A stretch of 55,896 nt of DNA from Mycobacterium sp. 1245111.1 (lineage in GTDB: Bacteria > Actinomycetota > Actinomycetes > Mycobacteriales > Mycobacteriaceae): assembly GCF_001673405.1 (NCBI RefSeq), contig NZ_LZLV01000035.1, positions 1-55,896 on the forward strand, read 5' to 3'. This document shows, piece by piece, positions 19,246 through 26,732 of the stretch. The notes beneath the pieces were generated by a model, which was not told the DNA's origin, ran no database searches, and saw only the letters and a list, made by a program, of their open reading frames with translations. Position 1 is the stretch's first letter. Every line of letters begins with the position of its first letter. A program made the translations under genes and the position numbers.

Positions 19246-20076
19246 CTAGACGCGACTCCAGGCGGTGATCAACGCGGGAGTTGTCGCGATGGCCCCCGCG
19301 GCGGCCAGGTCGTCGAGCAACCGGGACCGCAGTGCGTCCGGGTCGGCGAATCCGTCGAGGGGCACACCCAACTTTTCGGCCGCGGGAACCAGCGTGTGCA
19401 GCGTGTCGGCGACGAACTCCACCACCTCCGGATGATCTGCCCCGCCGACCGGCTGACCCAACGTCAGCCGTGGCGCAGACAGCCCCGCCGCGCCGAACAA
19501 CGCGGGCAGCGTGGCGGCGAACGTCGTGGACAGGCCCATGGCCGTGAAGGTAGCGGCGATGACATCCCTCGCGTCCTCCCACAGCGGCACCTTGGGGACG
19601 GTCCGCGCGGCCGTCATGTCGTATTCGGAGAACGCGAGGAAACCGCCCGGTCGGACAAAGCCGGCCAGCTGCCGAAGCGTCGCCACCGGGTCAGGGAGAT
19701 GCATCAGGATCAGTCGCCCGATCACGGCGTCCACCGGTTCGTCGAGCGACAGGTCGCCAACCGTGGTCTGCTCGAAACGCACCCAGTTCAGCCCACGTTC
19801 TGCGGCGCGGGAACGCGCCAGCTCCACGATGTCGGCGGCGTCGATGCCGAGCACGGAGCCTTGCTCGCCGACCAACTTCGCCGCGACGAACGAAACGTCG
19901 CCAGGCCCGCAGCCGACGTCCAGCACCCGCATGCCCGGCCGCAGACCCGCTTCTCGCAGTGCGTGCTCGGTATAGCCGTCATACAACTTGGCCTGTTTCA
20001 GCAGCCGCTGCACCTCGGGATCGGCGTGGCCGAGGAGGTATGTGCTTGCGTTGGAAGGCATCTGGTCGACGGTCAT
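19246..20076 (-). CDS. Class I SAM-dependent methyltransferase
   Basis: 276 residues. The SAM-binding motif I is MRVLDVGCGPGDVSFVAAKL (about residues 49-68), followed by VLGIDAADIVELAR and LILMHLPDPVATLRQLAGFV, which mark a Rossmann-type methyltransferase of the Methyltransf_11/25 type, with no membrane segment. ATG 20076 has GGAG six bases upstream; the in-frame TTG 20106 would lie inside the first operator copy. Two copies of the TTGC-N5-GCAA motif upstream suggest repression by the adjacent HxlR protein. The substrate is unknown. Confidence 0.9.
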   Translation of the reverse strand: MTVDQMPSNASTYLLGHADPEVQRLLKQAKLYDGYTEHALREAGLRPGMRVLDVGCGPGDVSFVAAKLVGEQGSVLGIDAADIVELARSRAAERGLNWVRFEQTTVGDLSLDEPVDAVIGRLILMHLPDPVATLRQLAGFVRPGGFLAFSEYDMTAARTVPKVPLWEDARDVIAATFTAMGLSTTFAATLPALFGAAGLSAPRLTLGQPVGGADHPEVVEFVADTLHTLVPAAEKLGVPLDGFADPDALRSRLLDDLAAAGAIATTPALITAWSRV

Positions 20077-20093
20077 CGGCATCTCCAAGTCAA

Positions 20094-20145
20094 TTGCGTG
20101 ATGCAACCCACTATGGCAGAGTCAGTTGCGTCGTGCAACTGACTC
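20094..20145. promoter_or_regulatory. Two HxlR-type operators upstream of the methyltransferase
   Basis: Site 1 is TTGC-N5-GCAA at 20094-20106. Site 2 is an 11-base perfect inverted repeat: GAGTCAGTTGC (20119-20129), spacer GTCGT, GCAACTGACTC (20135-20145). Both share the TTGC-N5-GCAA core with the site in front of the HxlR gene at 20602. Site 2 overlaps the HxlR stop codon. The repeated core in both promoters makes the adjacent HxlR protein the likely ligand. Confidence 0.72.
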
Positions 20146-20601
20146 ACGACTGCCGGGGCCTGGCGCCGTCTCCAGGTCGCCGTACCCCAGGCTGGCGCCG
20201 CAATCGGTGCACGTGAGCTGTTCGGTCAGGCGGCCGCCGCAGTCTCGATGCGTCACGAGCAGCGGCGGGCCATCCGGCGCGAGGTAGCGATCCCCCCACA
20301 GCAGCATCGACATCAGCGCCGGCCAGAGGTCTTTGCCCTGCTGGGTGAGGCGGTACTCATACCGGTCTGGCCGTTCCTGGTAGCGGTGCCGCTCGAGCAC
20401 ACCGGCTTCGGTCAACCGGGACAGTCGGTCGCTGAGCACGTTTTGGGCCAGGCCGAGCTTGGCGCGGAAATCGTCGAACCTGCGCACTCCGCGCATGGCG
20501 TCGCGGACGATCAGCAGCGTCCATCGGTCGCCGACCAACTCCAGGGTGCGCGCGATCGAGCACACCTGATTCTCGTAAATGCGGGGCAGCATGCCTGCCA
20601 T
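20122..20601 (-). CDS. HxlR family winged-helix transcriptional regulator
   Basis: 159 residues with the HxlR signature: CSIARTLELVGDRWTLLIVRD (about residues 14-34), VRRFDDFRAKLGLAQNVLSD and RYEYRLTQQGKDLWPAL. A C-terminal CxxC (TEQLTCTDCGASLGYGD) could bind metal or act as a redox switch, as in some members. ATG 20601 lies within the operator copy at 20602, suggesting a leaderless or autorepressed transcript; ATG 20592 is an alternative. It is directly upstream of the methyltransferase on the same strand, with two further operator copies between them. Confidence 0.9.
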   Translation of the reverse strand: MAGMLPRIYENQVCSIARTLELVGDRWTLLIVRDAMRGVRRFDDFRAKLGLAQNVLSDRLSRLTEAGVLERHRYQERPDRYEYRLTQQGKDLWPALMSMLLWGDRYLAPDGPPLLVTHRDCGGRLTEQLTCTDCGASLGYGDLETAPGPGSRESVARRN

Positions 20602-20624
20602 GTTACTTGCATGATGCAAGTAAC
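20602..20624. promoter_or_regulatory. HxlR autoregulatory operator
   Basis: GTTACTTGC (20602-20610), spacer ATGAT, GCAAGTAAC (20616-20624): a perfect 9-base inverted repeat abutting the HxlR start codon. It has the same TTGC-N5-GCAA core as the two copies upstream of the methyltransferase. Confidence 0.72.
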
Positions 20625-20705
20625 TGAGTGCGTTTACCGGTCGCCCGCCTGGTCGCGCAGCGCACCTATCCTTGAGCAGCGTTACTAGGGGAGAGGGTGG
20701 GACCG

Positions 20706-21884
20706 GTGGCTGAAGGCGGGCTGCACAACGGGTCGAGGCGTGGGCCGACGGTCATGTTGCTGGGCACAGGCGAATTCAGCCGTGAACTCTCGACCGCGCT
20801 CAGGCGTCTGGGGGCGCACGTGATCGTTGCCGGACAGCAGCCGAACGCCAACGTCCCGGCCGACGAATCGCTGCTGATCGACTTGACCAACGCCGACGAG
20901 CTGGGCGCCGCCATCAAGCGGGCGCGGCCGGATGTCGTGGTGACGGCTTCCGACGCGGTGTCCACCGACACGCTGGCTGCCGCGGGCGACGGCGTCGCCA
21001 CGCAGTTCGTCCCCTCGGCGCGCTGCGCGCGGCTCACCGCCGATCGGGAAGGCCTGCGGCGGCTGGCCGCCGACGAACTCGGCCTACCCACCGCGCCGTT
21101 CTGGTTCGCGGCTTCGCTCGACGAGCTGCGCGCCATCGCCGACCACGCCGGCTACCCGCTGCGGGTGCAGCCGGTGGCTGCCGTCGGGACCGAGGGCCAA
21201 TCGGTGGTGCTGCTACCGGGCGACGTCGAAGCGGCCTGGCAGCGGGCCGGTAGCCGCAGGGTCCTGGCCGAGACCCTGGTGGAGATCGACTTCCGGGTCA
21301 CCCTGCTGACGGTCCGCAGCGACGGCCCGTCGGGCCCGACGCTGGACTTCTGTCAGCCGATCGGTCATGGCGATGCCGTCGGTGACGTGCGGGAATCCTG
21401 GCAGCCGCAGGACCTGACCCCGGCCGCGCTGGACGCCGCGAGGTCGATCGCGGCCCGCATAGTCAAGGCCCTGGGCGGACGTGGCCTGTTCGGCGTGGAG
21501 TTGATGGTCCGCGGCGACGAGGTGTATTTCAACGACGTCACCGCCCTGCCGTTCGAGAGCGGCCTGGTCACCCTTCGCACGCAACGGCTCTCGGAATTCG
21601 AGTTGCAGGCGCGCGCGATCCTGGGCCTGCCCACCGACACCATCATGGTTTCCCCGGGTGCGGTCGGAGTGATCTACGCCGGTGGCGGCGGGGACCCCCA
21701 CCCGCGGGGCGGTGGCGCGCTGGCCGAGGCGCTGCGCACCACCGAAAGTGACGTGCGGGTATTCGCTCACGATGAGGCTGAGTCCCGCAGGCCGCTGGGG
21801 GCGGTAGTCGTGACCGCCGCGGACGTCGCCACCGCCCGCGGCCGAGCCCGAAACGCCTCGGCCGCACTGCGCAGGCTCTGGTAG
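20706..21884 (+). CDS. purT: PurT-like ATP-grasp protein (formate-dependent GAR transformylase family)
   Basis: 392 residues of the PurT family, an alternative to PurN that uses formate and ATP to formylate GAR in purine synthesis. Visible are the N-terminal VMLLGTGEFSRELSTALRRL, the ATP-grasp core (LAETLVEIDFRVTLL), GLFGVELMVRGDEVYFNDV and LVTLRTQRLSEFELQARAILGLP. The substrate-site motif that reads RPHDTG in E. coli PurT (from memory) is replaced here by LPFESG and the nearby EV by DV, so activity on GAR is uncertain. GTG 20706 has GAGAGG about 9 bases upstream; GTG 20697 is possible. Position matches M. tuberculosis Rv0389. Confidence 0.85.
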   Translation: MAEGGLHNGSRRGPTVMLLGTGEFSRELSTALRRLGAHVIVAGQQPNANVPADESLLIDLTNADELGAAIKRARPDVVVTASDAVSTDTLAAAGDGVATQFVPSARCARLTADREGLRRLAADELGLPTAPFWFAASLDELRAIADHAGYPLRVQPVAAVGTEGQSVVLLPGDVEAAWQRAGSRRVLAETLVEIDFRVTLLTVRSDGPSGPTLDFCQPIGHGDAVGDVRESWQPQDLTPAALDAARSIAARIVKALGGRGLFGVELMVRGDEVYFNDVTALPFESGLVTLRTQRLSEFELQARAILGLPTDTIMVSPGAVGVIYAGGGGDPHPRGGGALAEALRTTESDVRVFAHDEAESRRPLGAVVVTAADVATARGRARNASAALRRLW

Positions 21885-21927
21885 CCGGCGGGCTGGCCTC
21901 CCAGCCGGGTATGCGAGACTCACGCAG

Positions 21928-21966
21928 GTGAGTTACGCAGGAGATATCACGCTTGAGATGTCGTGA
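21928..21966 (+). pseudogene. Orphaned original 5' end of the rhodanese gene (at attL)
   Basis: GTG 21928 begins the peptide SYAGDIT after its start residue, which is the N-terminus I remember for M. tuberculosis Rv0390 (MSYAGDITP). Here the frame runs only 12 codons, through element DNA, to TGA at 21964-21966. The rest of the gene lies about 5 kb downstream at 27003, where YAGDITPEQAW resumes. It is therefore the severed start of the rhodanese gene, left behind by insertion. Confidence 0.82.
21940..21950 (+). repeat. attL core of the integrative element
   Basis: GGAGATATCAC, identical to 27009-27019. It lies within codons 4-8 of the original rhodanese reading frame. The element side adds a partner arm: ATATCACG (21944-21951) and CGTGATAT (21962-21969) form a perfect 8-base inverted repeat with a 10-base spacer, a plausible recombinase binding pair. 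A perfect palindrome TGTCATGACA follows near 21970. Confidence 0.72.
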
Positions 21967-22057
21967 TATTGTCATGACAGCAGTGCTTTGACGTGCGTAA
22001 ACAGACGAATTCGCCCAAACGTTCGGCAACCACAAAACTGTCAAGCATGATATATGC

Positions 22058-22969
22058 ATGTCTAGCCGCCGAAAAAAGGCTGCACCCGACCTCGCTGCTC
22101 TACTGGAGTCATGGCAGGTCGCACTAGCCGCCGAGCGTAAAAGTCCGAGGACGATCCGCACGTATATCGGCGGTGTCCGCATCTTCGTCGACTGGTGTGC
22201 TGACAACGAACGCGAAGCGGTCCTTGACCGGCCGACGGTGCAAGCGTTCACCGCTGCGCTACTCGCAGCGGGCGCCGAGCCGCATACCGCTCGGACGCGA
22301 CAGCAGGCGTTGCGCCGCTATTCGGCGTGGTTGCTCAGCGAAGACGAGATTGAGCACAACGAGTTGCTGGGTATGAAGCAGCCGCAGCTGGACGAGAAGA
22401 TCACCGAGCCGCTGGACGACAACGAAATCAAACGCCTGTTGAAGGCGTGTGAGGGTAAAACGCTGCGTGATCGACGCGACGAGGCAATCGTGCGGCTGAT
22501 GTGCGAGACGGGTGCGCGGGCCGGTGAAGTCGCGGCGATGCTCGTCGACGACGTTGACGTCAAGCGGGGGACTGCGGTCATCACGCGAGGCAAAGGTGGC
22601 TACGGTCGCATTGTGCCGTTCGGGCCGCAAACCGGGTTGGCTATCGACAGGTATCAGCGGATGCGTCGCACTCATCGGCTCGCCGACACCAAGGCGCTGT
22701 GGCTGGGTGACCGCGGTACCACGTTCTCGTATGGTGCGATGCAACGCTCGCTGGCGTACCGCGCTCAACTCGCGGGCATCCCGCGGTTCCATCCGCACAT
22801 CATGAGGCACACCGCCGCGAGTCGGTGGCTCGCCGCAGGGGGCAGCGAGGGCGGTTTGATGGCCGTCGCGGGGTGGCGCTCCCGCGAGATGCTGGACCGG
22901 TATGTGCGGGCGACCGCGAGTTCCCGCACCGCTGATGAGGCCCGTGGTCTGAATCTCGGGGACCTGTGA
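22058..22969 (+). CDS. Tyrosine recombinase (integrase)
   Basis: 303 residues. The N-terminal SAM-like core-binding domain (LESWQVALAAERKSPRTIRT) precedes the catalytic domain. All catalytic residues are visible: R154 (TGARAGEVAAM), K179 (TRGKGGYGRI), H247 and R250 (HIMRHTAA), W273 and the nucleophile Y282 (MLDRYVRA). It would cut and join the att core by a 3'-phosphotyrosyl intermediate and presumably inserted this element. The ATG at 22058 has little Shine-Dalgarno and sits in an A+T-rich GATATATGCATG context, so it may be leaderless. The protein looks intact, so the element may still be mobile. Confidence 0.96.
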   Translation: MSSRRKKAAPDLAALLESWQVALAAERKSPRTIRTYIGGVRIFVDWCADNEREAVLDRPTVQAFTAALLAAGAEPHTARTRQQALRRYSAWLLSEDEIEHNELLGMKQPQLDEKITEPLDDNEIKRLLKACEGKTLRDRRDEAIVRLMCETGARAGEVAAMLVDDVDVKRGTAVITRGKGGYGRIVPFGPQTGLAIDRYQRMRRTHRLADTKALWLGDRGTTFSYGAMQRSLAYRAQLAGIPRFHPHIMRHTAASRWLAAGGSEGGLMAVAGWRSREMLDRYVRATASSRTADEARGLNLGDL

Positions 22970-22982
22970 AAATGATGTCTCA

Positions 22983-23021
22983 AGCAGCGAAAACCACACT
23001 GTCTATGTAGATTTCGCTGCT
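22983..23021. terminator. Inverted repeat after the integrase gene, possible terminator
   Basis: AGCAGCGAAA (22983-22992) and TTTCGCTGCT (23012-23021) are a perfect 10-base inverted repeat with a 19-base loop, 13 bases after the integrase stop. There is no T run. It could end the integrase transcript or be a protein-binding or excision-related site of the element. Confidence 0.4.
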
Positions 23022-23133
23022 GCTGTGAAGGTTGTTGTCGGGTAACGGTTTTCACACCTGCAAACGTCAATACATTGTCACGGCAACACATTTGACGTTG
23101 TCACGGCGCCGCCGGCAGCGTTATGGTTGCCTC

Positions 23134-23262
23134 GTGGCGAACAACGGGATGACCCCAGCCGAGCGGCGACTAGCCGGCTCGAAAGGCGGGCATCAGTCGT
23201 GGGCGAACACCCCAGATAGTGAGCGCAGCGCGCGAACCGCGAACGCCCGCCAAGCGCGCTGA
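23134..23262 (+). CDS. Small SWANTPD-type protein
   Basis: 42 residues from GTG 23134. The core (GGHQSWANTPDSERSART, followed by ANARQAR) matches a motif that recurs in many small actinobacterial and actinophage proteins (G-G/A-H-x-S-W-A-x-T-x-D, then RT-x-x-AR); I know no function for it. This copy ends early compared with the longer forms I recall. It is A+T-poorer and basic. The stop TGA overlaps the next ATG (TGATG), so it is translationally coupled to the 111-residue protein. Transcription would be independent of the integrase if the hairpin at 22983 terminates. Confidence 0.55.
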   Translation: MANNGMTPAERRLAGSKGGHQSWANTPDSERSARTANARQAR

Positions 23263-23597
23263 TGCGGCACACGCTGATGCACACGGGTGCGCTTCGGTTC
23301 CTGTATGAGCGGTCAACACAGACGGCGTACACGTGGCGTGTTTACTCGGCTGGTCCGTTGCCAGACGGCGCTGCGCATTACACGCTGTCTGACGAGACCT
23401 CCAACTACCAGAACGCTGTGATCGACGCAGTCGCCGGAAAGGTGACAACAGTGAGAGCGCTCAATGTGCAGTTGTCTGATTTCTCCGGCGACATTGAGCG
23501 TGTAGCTCGCTACTACACCACCGCGCTAAGCAGCGACCCGGCGATGCAAGCAACGTGCGAGGCGATCTACCCGAAGATTCGTGTTCAGACGTTTTAA
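23262..23597 (+). CDS. Hypothetical protein of the element
   Basis: 111 residues. The start ATG overlaps the stop of the small SWANTPD protein by one base. The first half is rich in aromatic residues and short strands (ALRFLYERSTQTAYTWRVYS), and the second half looks helical (DIERVARYYTTALSSDP). There is no signal peptide or membrane helix and I recognise no domain. It is followed after 28 bases by the membrane protein at 23626 in the same orientation. Confidence 0.5.
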   Translation: MRHTLMHTGALRFLYERSTQTAYTWRVYSAGPLPDGAAHYTLSDETSNYQNAVIDAVAGKVTTVRALNVQLSDFSGDIERVARYYTTALSSDPAMQATCEAIYPKIRVQTF

Positions 23598-23625
23598 GGA
23601 AACGGCGTCCGGTTAACTTCGCGGC

Positions 23626-24348
23626 ATGCCTTCTCGTCTGTTCACCGTCGCGGTCGTCGTCGCAATCGTCGCGACGCTCGTCGGCATCTTTGTGGACATA
23701 CCCATCCTTTTGGCCGACGAGGGCATAAATATCAACGGGCAGTTGATCATCACCGGCATAGCCGCGTTCGGAACTGTGGGCACGTTGACGTGGGCGGTCA
23801 TCAACGGGTTGGACCTGCGACGTCGCGCCGATGTTGACCGCCGCGAGGCTGATCGCGTGCGCGATGAGGCGAATATCGAGAAGAAGCTGGATCAGGCGCG
23901 GCGAATCAGCGCGTGGAGCGTCCCGCTGGACGGTGACTTGCCGGCCGAAGTCAAGTACTCGGAGCACGTCAACGACCCGCGGCAGGTGAACCTCACGAAC
24001 AGTTCAAGCGAGGCCGTGTACAACGTTGTGGCGTATTTGGTTTGGATGCAGGGCGCTGCGCCAGGCACAGCGGAAGAGATCGAGAAGTACAGCGAGGGCC
24101 ATCGGATGCGCGCGATTGTTCAGGTTCTCCCACCCGGCAACTACAAGTTGACGTTGACGGGGCCGAGCAACCATCCGATGCAAGGACACGGACACCTCGG
24201 GTTGGAGATTGCGTTCACCGACGGCGCGGGCCGCCACTGGATACGCCGCGCCGCCCCAGGGGCCTTGAAATCTCTTGATACCGACCCGATCACGTATTTC
24301 GGCATCAACCGCCCACTGCCCCCATACAACAAGATCGAACCCTGGTGA
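23626..24348 (+). CDS. Two-helix membrane protein with a soluble C-terminal domain
   Basis: 240 residues. Two N-terminal hydrophobic helices (VAVVVAIVATLVGIFVDIPI and IITGIAAFGTVGTLTWAVI) are followed by a charged helix likely to be a coiled coil (RRRADVDRREADRVRDEA, about 65-95). A C-terminal beta-rich domain then contains repeated strand patterns (AVYNVVAYLVWM, NYKLTLTGPSNHPM, LGLEIAFTDGAGRHWIRR). It resembles no family I can name. The stop overlaps the GTG of the 56-residue gene downstream. It is a cargo gene of the element and a possible membrane sensor or effector. Confidence 0.65.
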   Translation: MPSRLFTVAVVVAIVATLVGIFVDIPILLADEGININGQLIITGIAAFGTVGTLTWAVINGLDLRRRADVDRREADRVRDEANIEKKLDQARRISAWSVPLDGDLPAEVKYSEHVNDPRQVNLTNSSSEAVYNVVAYLVWMQGAAPGTAEEIEKYSEGHRMRAIVQVLPPGNYKLTLTGPSNHPMQGHGHLGLEIAFTDGAGRHWIRRAAPGALKSLDTDPITYFGINRPLPPYNKIEPW

Positions 24349-24515
24349 AGGTGTGTGCCGCTGCAGCGAAGCAACGCCAACGCGACGCAGGCCAAGGTTC
24401 AGCACCAGAGCGGCCAGTAGAGAAAGTTAGTCTAGATCTAGACGAAGTTTCTTCTGAGGACCGCAGAGCTATTGCGCAGGCCGCGAAGGCTACCGGGGCG
24501 GCGCGACATGATTAG
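24345..24515 (+). CDS. Small hypothetical protein, coupled to the membrane protein
   Basis: 56 residues. GTG 24345 overlaps the preceding TGA (GTGA). It has a basic N-terminus (AKQRQRDAGQGSAPERP), then an acidic stretch (VSLDLDEVSSEDRRAIAQ) and a helical end (AAKATGAARHD). The coupling and continuous frame support expression, but there is no homology I recognise. Its 3' end overlaps the opposite-strand membrane-protein gene by 26 bases. A perfect 14-base palindrome (GTCTAGATCTAGAC, 24430-24443) lies inside it. Confidence 0.45.
   Translation: MKVCAAAAKQRQRDAGQGSAPERPVEKVSLDLDEVSSEDRRAIAQAAKATGAARHD
24430..24443. repeat. Perfect 14-base palindrome inside the element
   Basis: GTCTAGATCTAGAC reads the same on both strands. 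It falls within the coding region of the 56-residue gene, where it encodes a Leu-Asp-Leu-Asp stretch. It contains two overlapping CTAG motifs, which are rare in mycobacterial DNA. It could be a protein-binding site or simply a consequence of the repeated Leu-Asp codons. Confidence 0.35.
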
Positions 24516-25359
24516 CGCGGTGCGCTGGGGGTGGTGCGAGTTCTGGTCTGGTTTCGTACTTCATGGGCAAGTACTTGTCGCCATAGTCCTTGAGCTGGCT
24601 AGTCAATTGAGTGAAGGCGAATAGCCCTTCCGCCCAGAACTTCAAATCGTCGTTCTTAACCGGGATTCCGGTGGTTTCCATGATCATGACGTGCTCGCTG
24701 GCGAGTCGGTAGTGGGTGTGCACGTCGAACGCAGCGAGCATGTCGATTAGGTCGGTAGCGAGAAAGCTGGAGAAGCCGAGGATGCTGGTGATCCATGCGC
24801 GGGTTCGGTTCATGTTGTCAACGATCAGCGTCAGCACGTTGTGGTGCCCAATGCCTTTTGTGCCGAAGAACAGGCCCGCGTCGCTGACCGTGTCGGCGTT
24901 GATCTTGCTGCACAACTCTTGAATGTTCGGCCACGTGTTGTCGCGGTTGGGTGGGGTGATCTGTGCGGCTTCGTTGAGCTTCGTGATCAAGTAGTCGCTC
25001 TGCGTGACGATGAGTCCGACGAGCGGCCCGACATGCCGGTAGACGTTGCGGCGATCGCGTCGCAGCGGAAGCCGCACGTTCAACAGGTAGAACGTGAACG
25101 CGCCCGCGTACGCGATGGCGAAGTCGTAGAAGATCGATCCGAGCGCGGGCGCCCAAGTGGAGCGGGCCGGGACGTTAACGAGCACTACATGATGGACGAC
25201 CGCGTACATGACGGCGACTACGAGCAGTGCCCATAGCGCGCGGTTGAGCACCTTCTCGGACGTGCTCAGGTACGCGAGCCTGTTCCAGCGCCGATGCCTG
25301 TCGATCACGCTCATATCCAGCAAGTGTGTCCAATTAGTAGGAGGGATGCGGGATAACAT
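24490..25359 (-). CDS. Membrane protein of the element, divergent from the nuclease-like gene
   Basis: 289 residues. Two transmembrane helices are visible (ALWALLVVAVMYAVVHHVVL and IFYDFAIAYAGAFTFYLLNV), with short basic loops and then a soluble helical C-terminal part of about 190 residues (RRDRRNVYRHVGPLVGLIV, SITSILGFSSFL-like segments, ending PPPAHRANHVAPPR). I know no family for it. It starts at ATG 25359, only 8 bases from the start of the divergent nuclease-like gene, so the two promoters must overlap and the genes are likely co-regulated. Alternative start: ATG at the MSVIDRH segment (25314). Confidence 0.65.
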   Translation of the reverse strand: MLSRIPPTNWTHLLDMSVIDRHRRWNRLAYLSTSEKVLNRALWALLVVAVMYAVVHHVVLVNVPARSTWAPALGSIFYDFAIAYAGAFTFYLLNVRLPLRRDRRNVYRHVGPLVGLIVTQSDYLITKLNEAAQITPPNRDNTWPNIQELCSKINADTVSDAGLFFGTKGIGHHNVLTLIVDNMNRTRAWITSILGFSSFLATDLIDMLAAFDVHTHYRLASEHVMIMETTGIPVKNDDLKFWAEGLFAFTQLTSQLKDYGDKYLPMKYETRPELAPPPAHRANHVAPPR

Positions 25360-25367
25360 CGGTCTGC

Positions 25368-26732
25368 GTGGCGGCTTTTAATGAGTTCGAACGGCCAAGA
25401 ACAATCCTCACTAGTTGCGTCGAAACCCATCCTCTAATGGTGGCGGCTCGGAGACTCGTGGGTTCGGTCAGTACCGACATCATTGACCGACAGCCTATGC
25501 ACGAACGCGATCTTGTCATCATCTGGCAATACGCAGCTGGCTACGGCGGCGCACGGTCATATCTTGGGGCAGATGAACAGGCGCACCTCCGAATCCTTCA
25601 ATTCGGTGGTCCCCCAGCGAGCGAGTGGGTAGACAGTGCAGCCGATGCACAAGTAGGTCCTGCCCTCGTTACCGCGTACGGAGACGAGTTACACATACCC
25701 GGTTCTTGCCCCGGGAGCTTGCGCGCGCTAGTGCATGACACGTTGGTTCCGCTCCTCAAAAGTCGAACCAGCGAAAGGGTTTGCATTCTGCCCAAGTGGG
25801 AGGAGTCGACGCCAACCACTTTCATCCCGCTTCTTGAGACATCAGACGGAAACGCGCTGGCGGCAATTTATCGGCACCCCTACATAGCAGAGGTGTGGTG
25901 GCTACCGATCGAGCGTCCTGACGGCGAAGTCTTTGATTTCGGTGCGTGGATCACCGCAGCATTAGAAGCGTGGCACGAGCAAGAGCCAGAACGGTTTCCA
26001 GGTCCAGCCGACTGGGCGCGTTCGAAAGAATGGATGACAAACGAAGAGTTGCAGCTGCAAGCCGTTGTCGAAGAGGCGCAGGCTGAATTGGAGCGGCAGC
26101 AGGCGGCATTGTTGGAGAAAGTCTCTGCCGCTGAGTCGGAGCTCGCGGACGCGCAGGCGCGCCACGACGAGGGCGAGCGCGTTCTGTTGACCGGTCAAAG
26201 CGCCGTGCTTGTCGACGCCGTCCATTCGATGCTTGAGCGGCTGGGATTCGGCGTTGAAGACATAGACAAAAAGCGCGCTGCGGAGGATCTCGCAAAGGGC
26301 GGCAAGCCTCGTCCGAAGCTGGAAGATTTACGGGTCTCCGACCCGGATAGTTCCTGGGTCGCACTGGCGGAAGTGAAGGGCTACACCGGCGGCGGTAAGG
26401 CCGGTGACTTCGGGAAAATTGGTCGCTTCGTCGGCTTGTATCAAGCCCGCAATGACGACGAGCTGCCTGACGCGACTTGGTATGTGGTGAATCAATTTTT
26501 GGACAGAGCGCCAGACAGACGTCCGTTGCTGATGGAGCTTCAGGCTGAAGACGTTGACATGTTCGTCGACAACTTCAACGGCGTCCTTGTCGACACCCGC
26601 GATCTGTTCGTCCTGGATCGCCGCGTGGCTCGCGGTGAAGTGTCAGCAGCGGATGCGCGGGCACTGCTGATGAACGCCGAGCGTCGTTTCACTCTTGACG
26701 CAGAAGACCCCCGGCGTGGACCAAGAAGGTGA
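25368..26732 (+). CDS. Coiled-coil protein with a predicted PD-(D/E)XK nuclease domain
   Basis: 454 residues in three parts: an N-terminal domain of about 220 residues that I do not recognise (RSYLGADEQAHLRILQFGG, AAIYRHPYIAEVWWLP), a coiled coil at about 225-275 (EELQLQAVVEEAQAELERQQ), and a C-terminal domain with the layout of a restriction-like fold: LVDAVHSMLERLGFGVEDID, then D320 in KLEDLRV, then E335 and K337 in VALAEVKGYTGG, followed by a helix that may bring another conserved residue. The D-x14-ExK arrangement is the PD-(D/E)XK signature. The gene begins at GTG 25368, divergent from the membrane protein. It is likely a DNA- or RNA-targeting effector; this is inference from motif only. 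Confidence 0.7.
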   Translation: MAAFNEFERPRTILTSCVETHPLMVAARRLVGSVSTDIIDRQPMHERDLVIIWQYAAGYGGARSYLGADEQAHLRILQFGGPPASEWVDSAADAQVGPALVTAYGDELHIPGSCPGSLRALVHDTLVPLLKSRTSERVCILPKWEESTPTTFIPLLETSDGNALAAIYRHPYIAEVWWLPIERPDGEVFDFGAWITAALEAWHEQEPERFPGPADWARSKEWMTNEELQLQAVVEEAQAELERQQAALLEKVSAAESELADAQARHDEGERVLLTGQSAVLVDAVHSMLERLGFGVEDIDKKRAAEDLAKGGKPRPKLEDLRVSDPDSSWVALAEVKGYTGGGKAGDFGKIGRFVGLYQARNDDELPDATWYVVNQFLDRAPDRRPLLMELQAEDVDMFVDNFNGVLVDTRDLFVLDRRVARGEVSAADARALLMNAERRFTLDAEDPRRGPRR

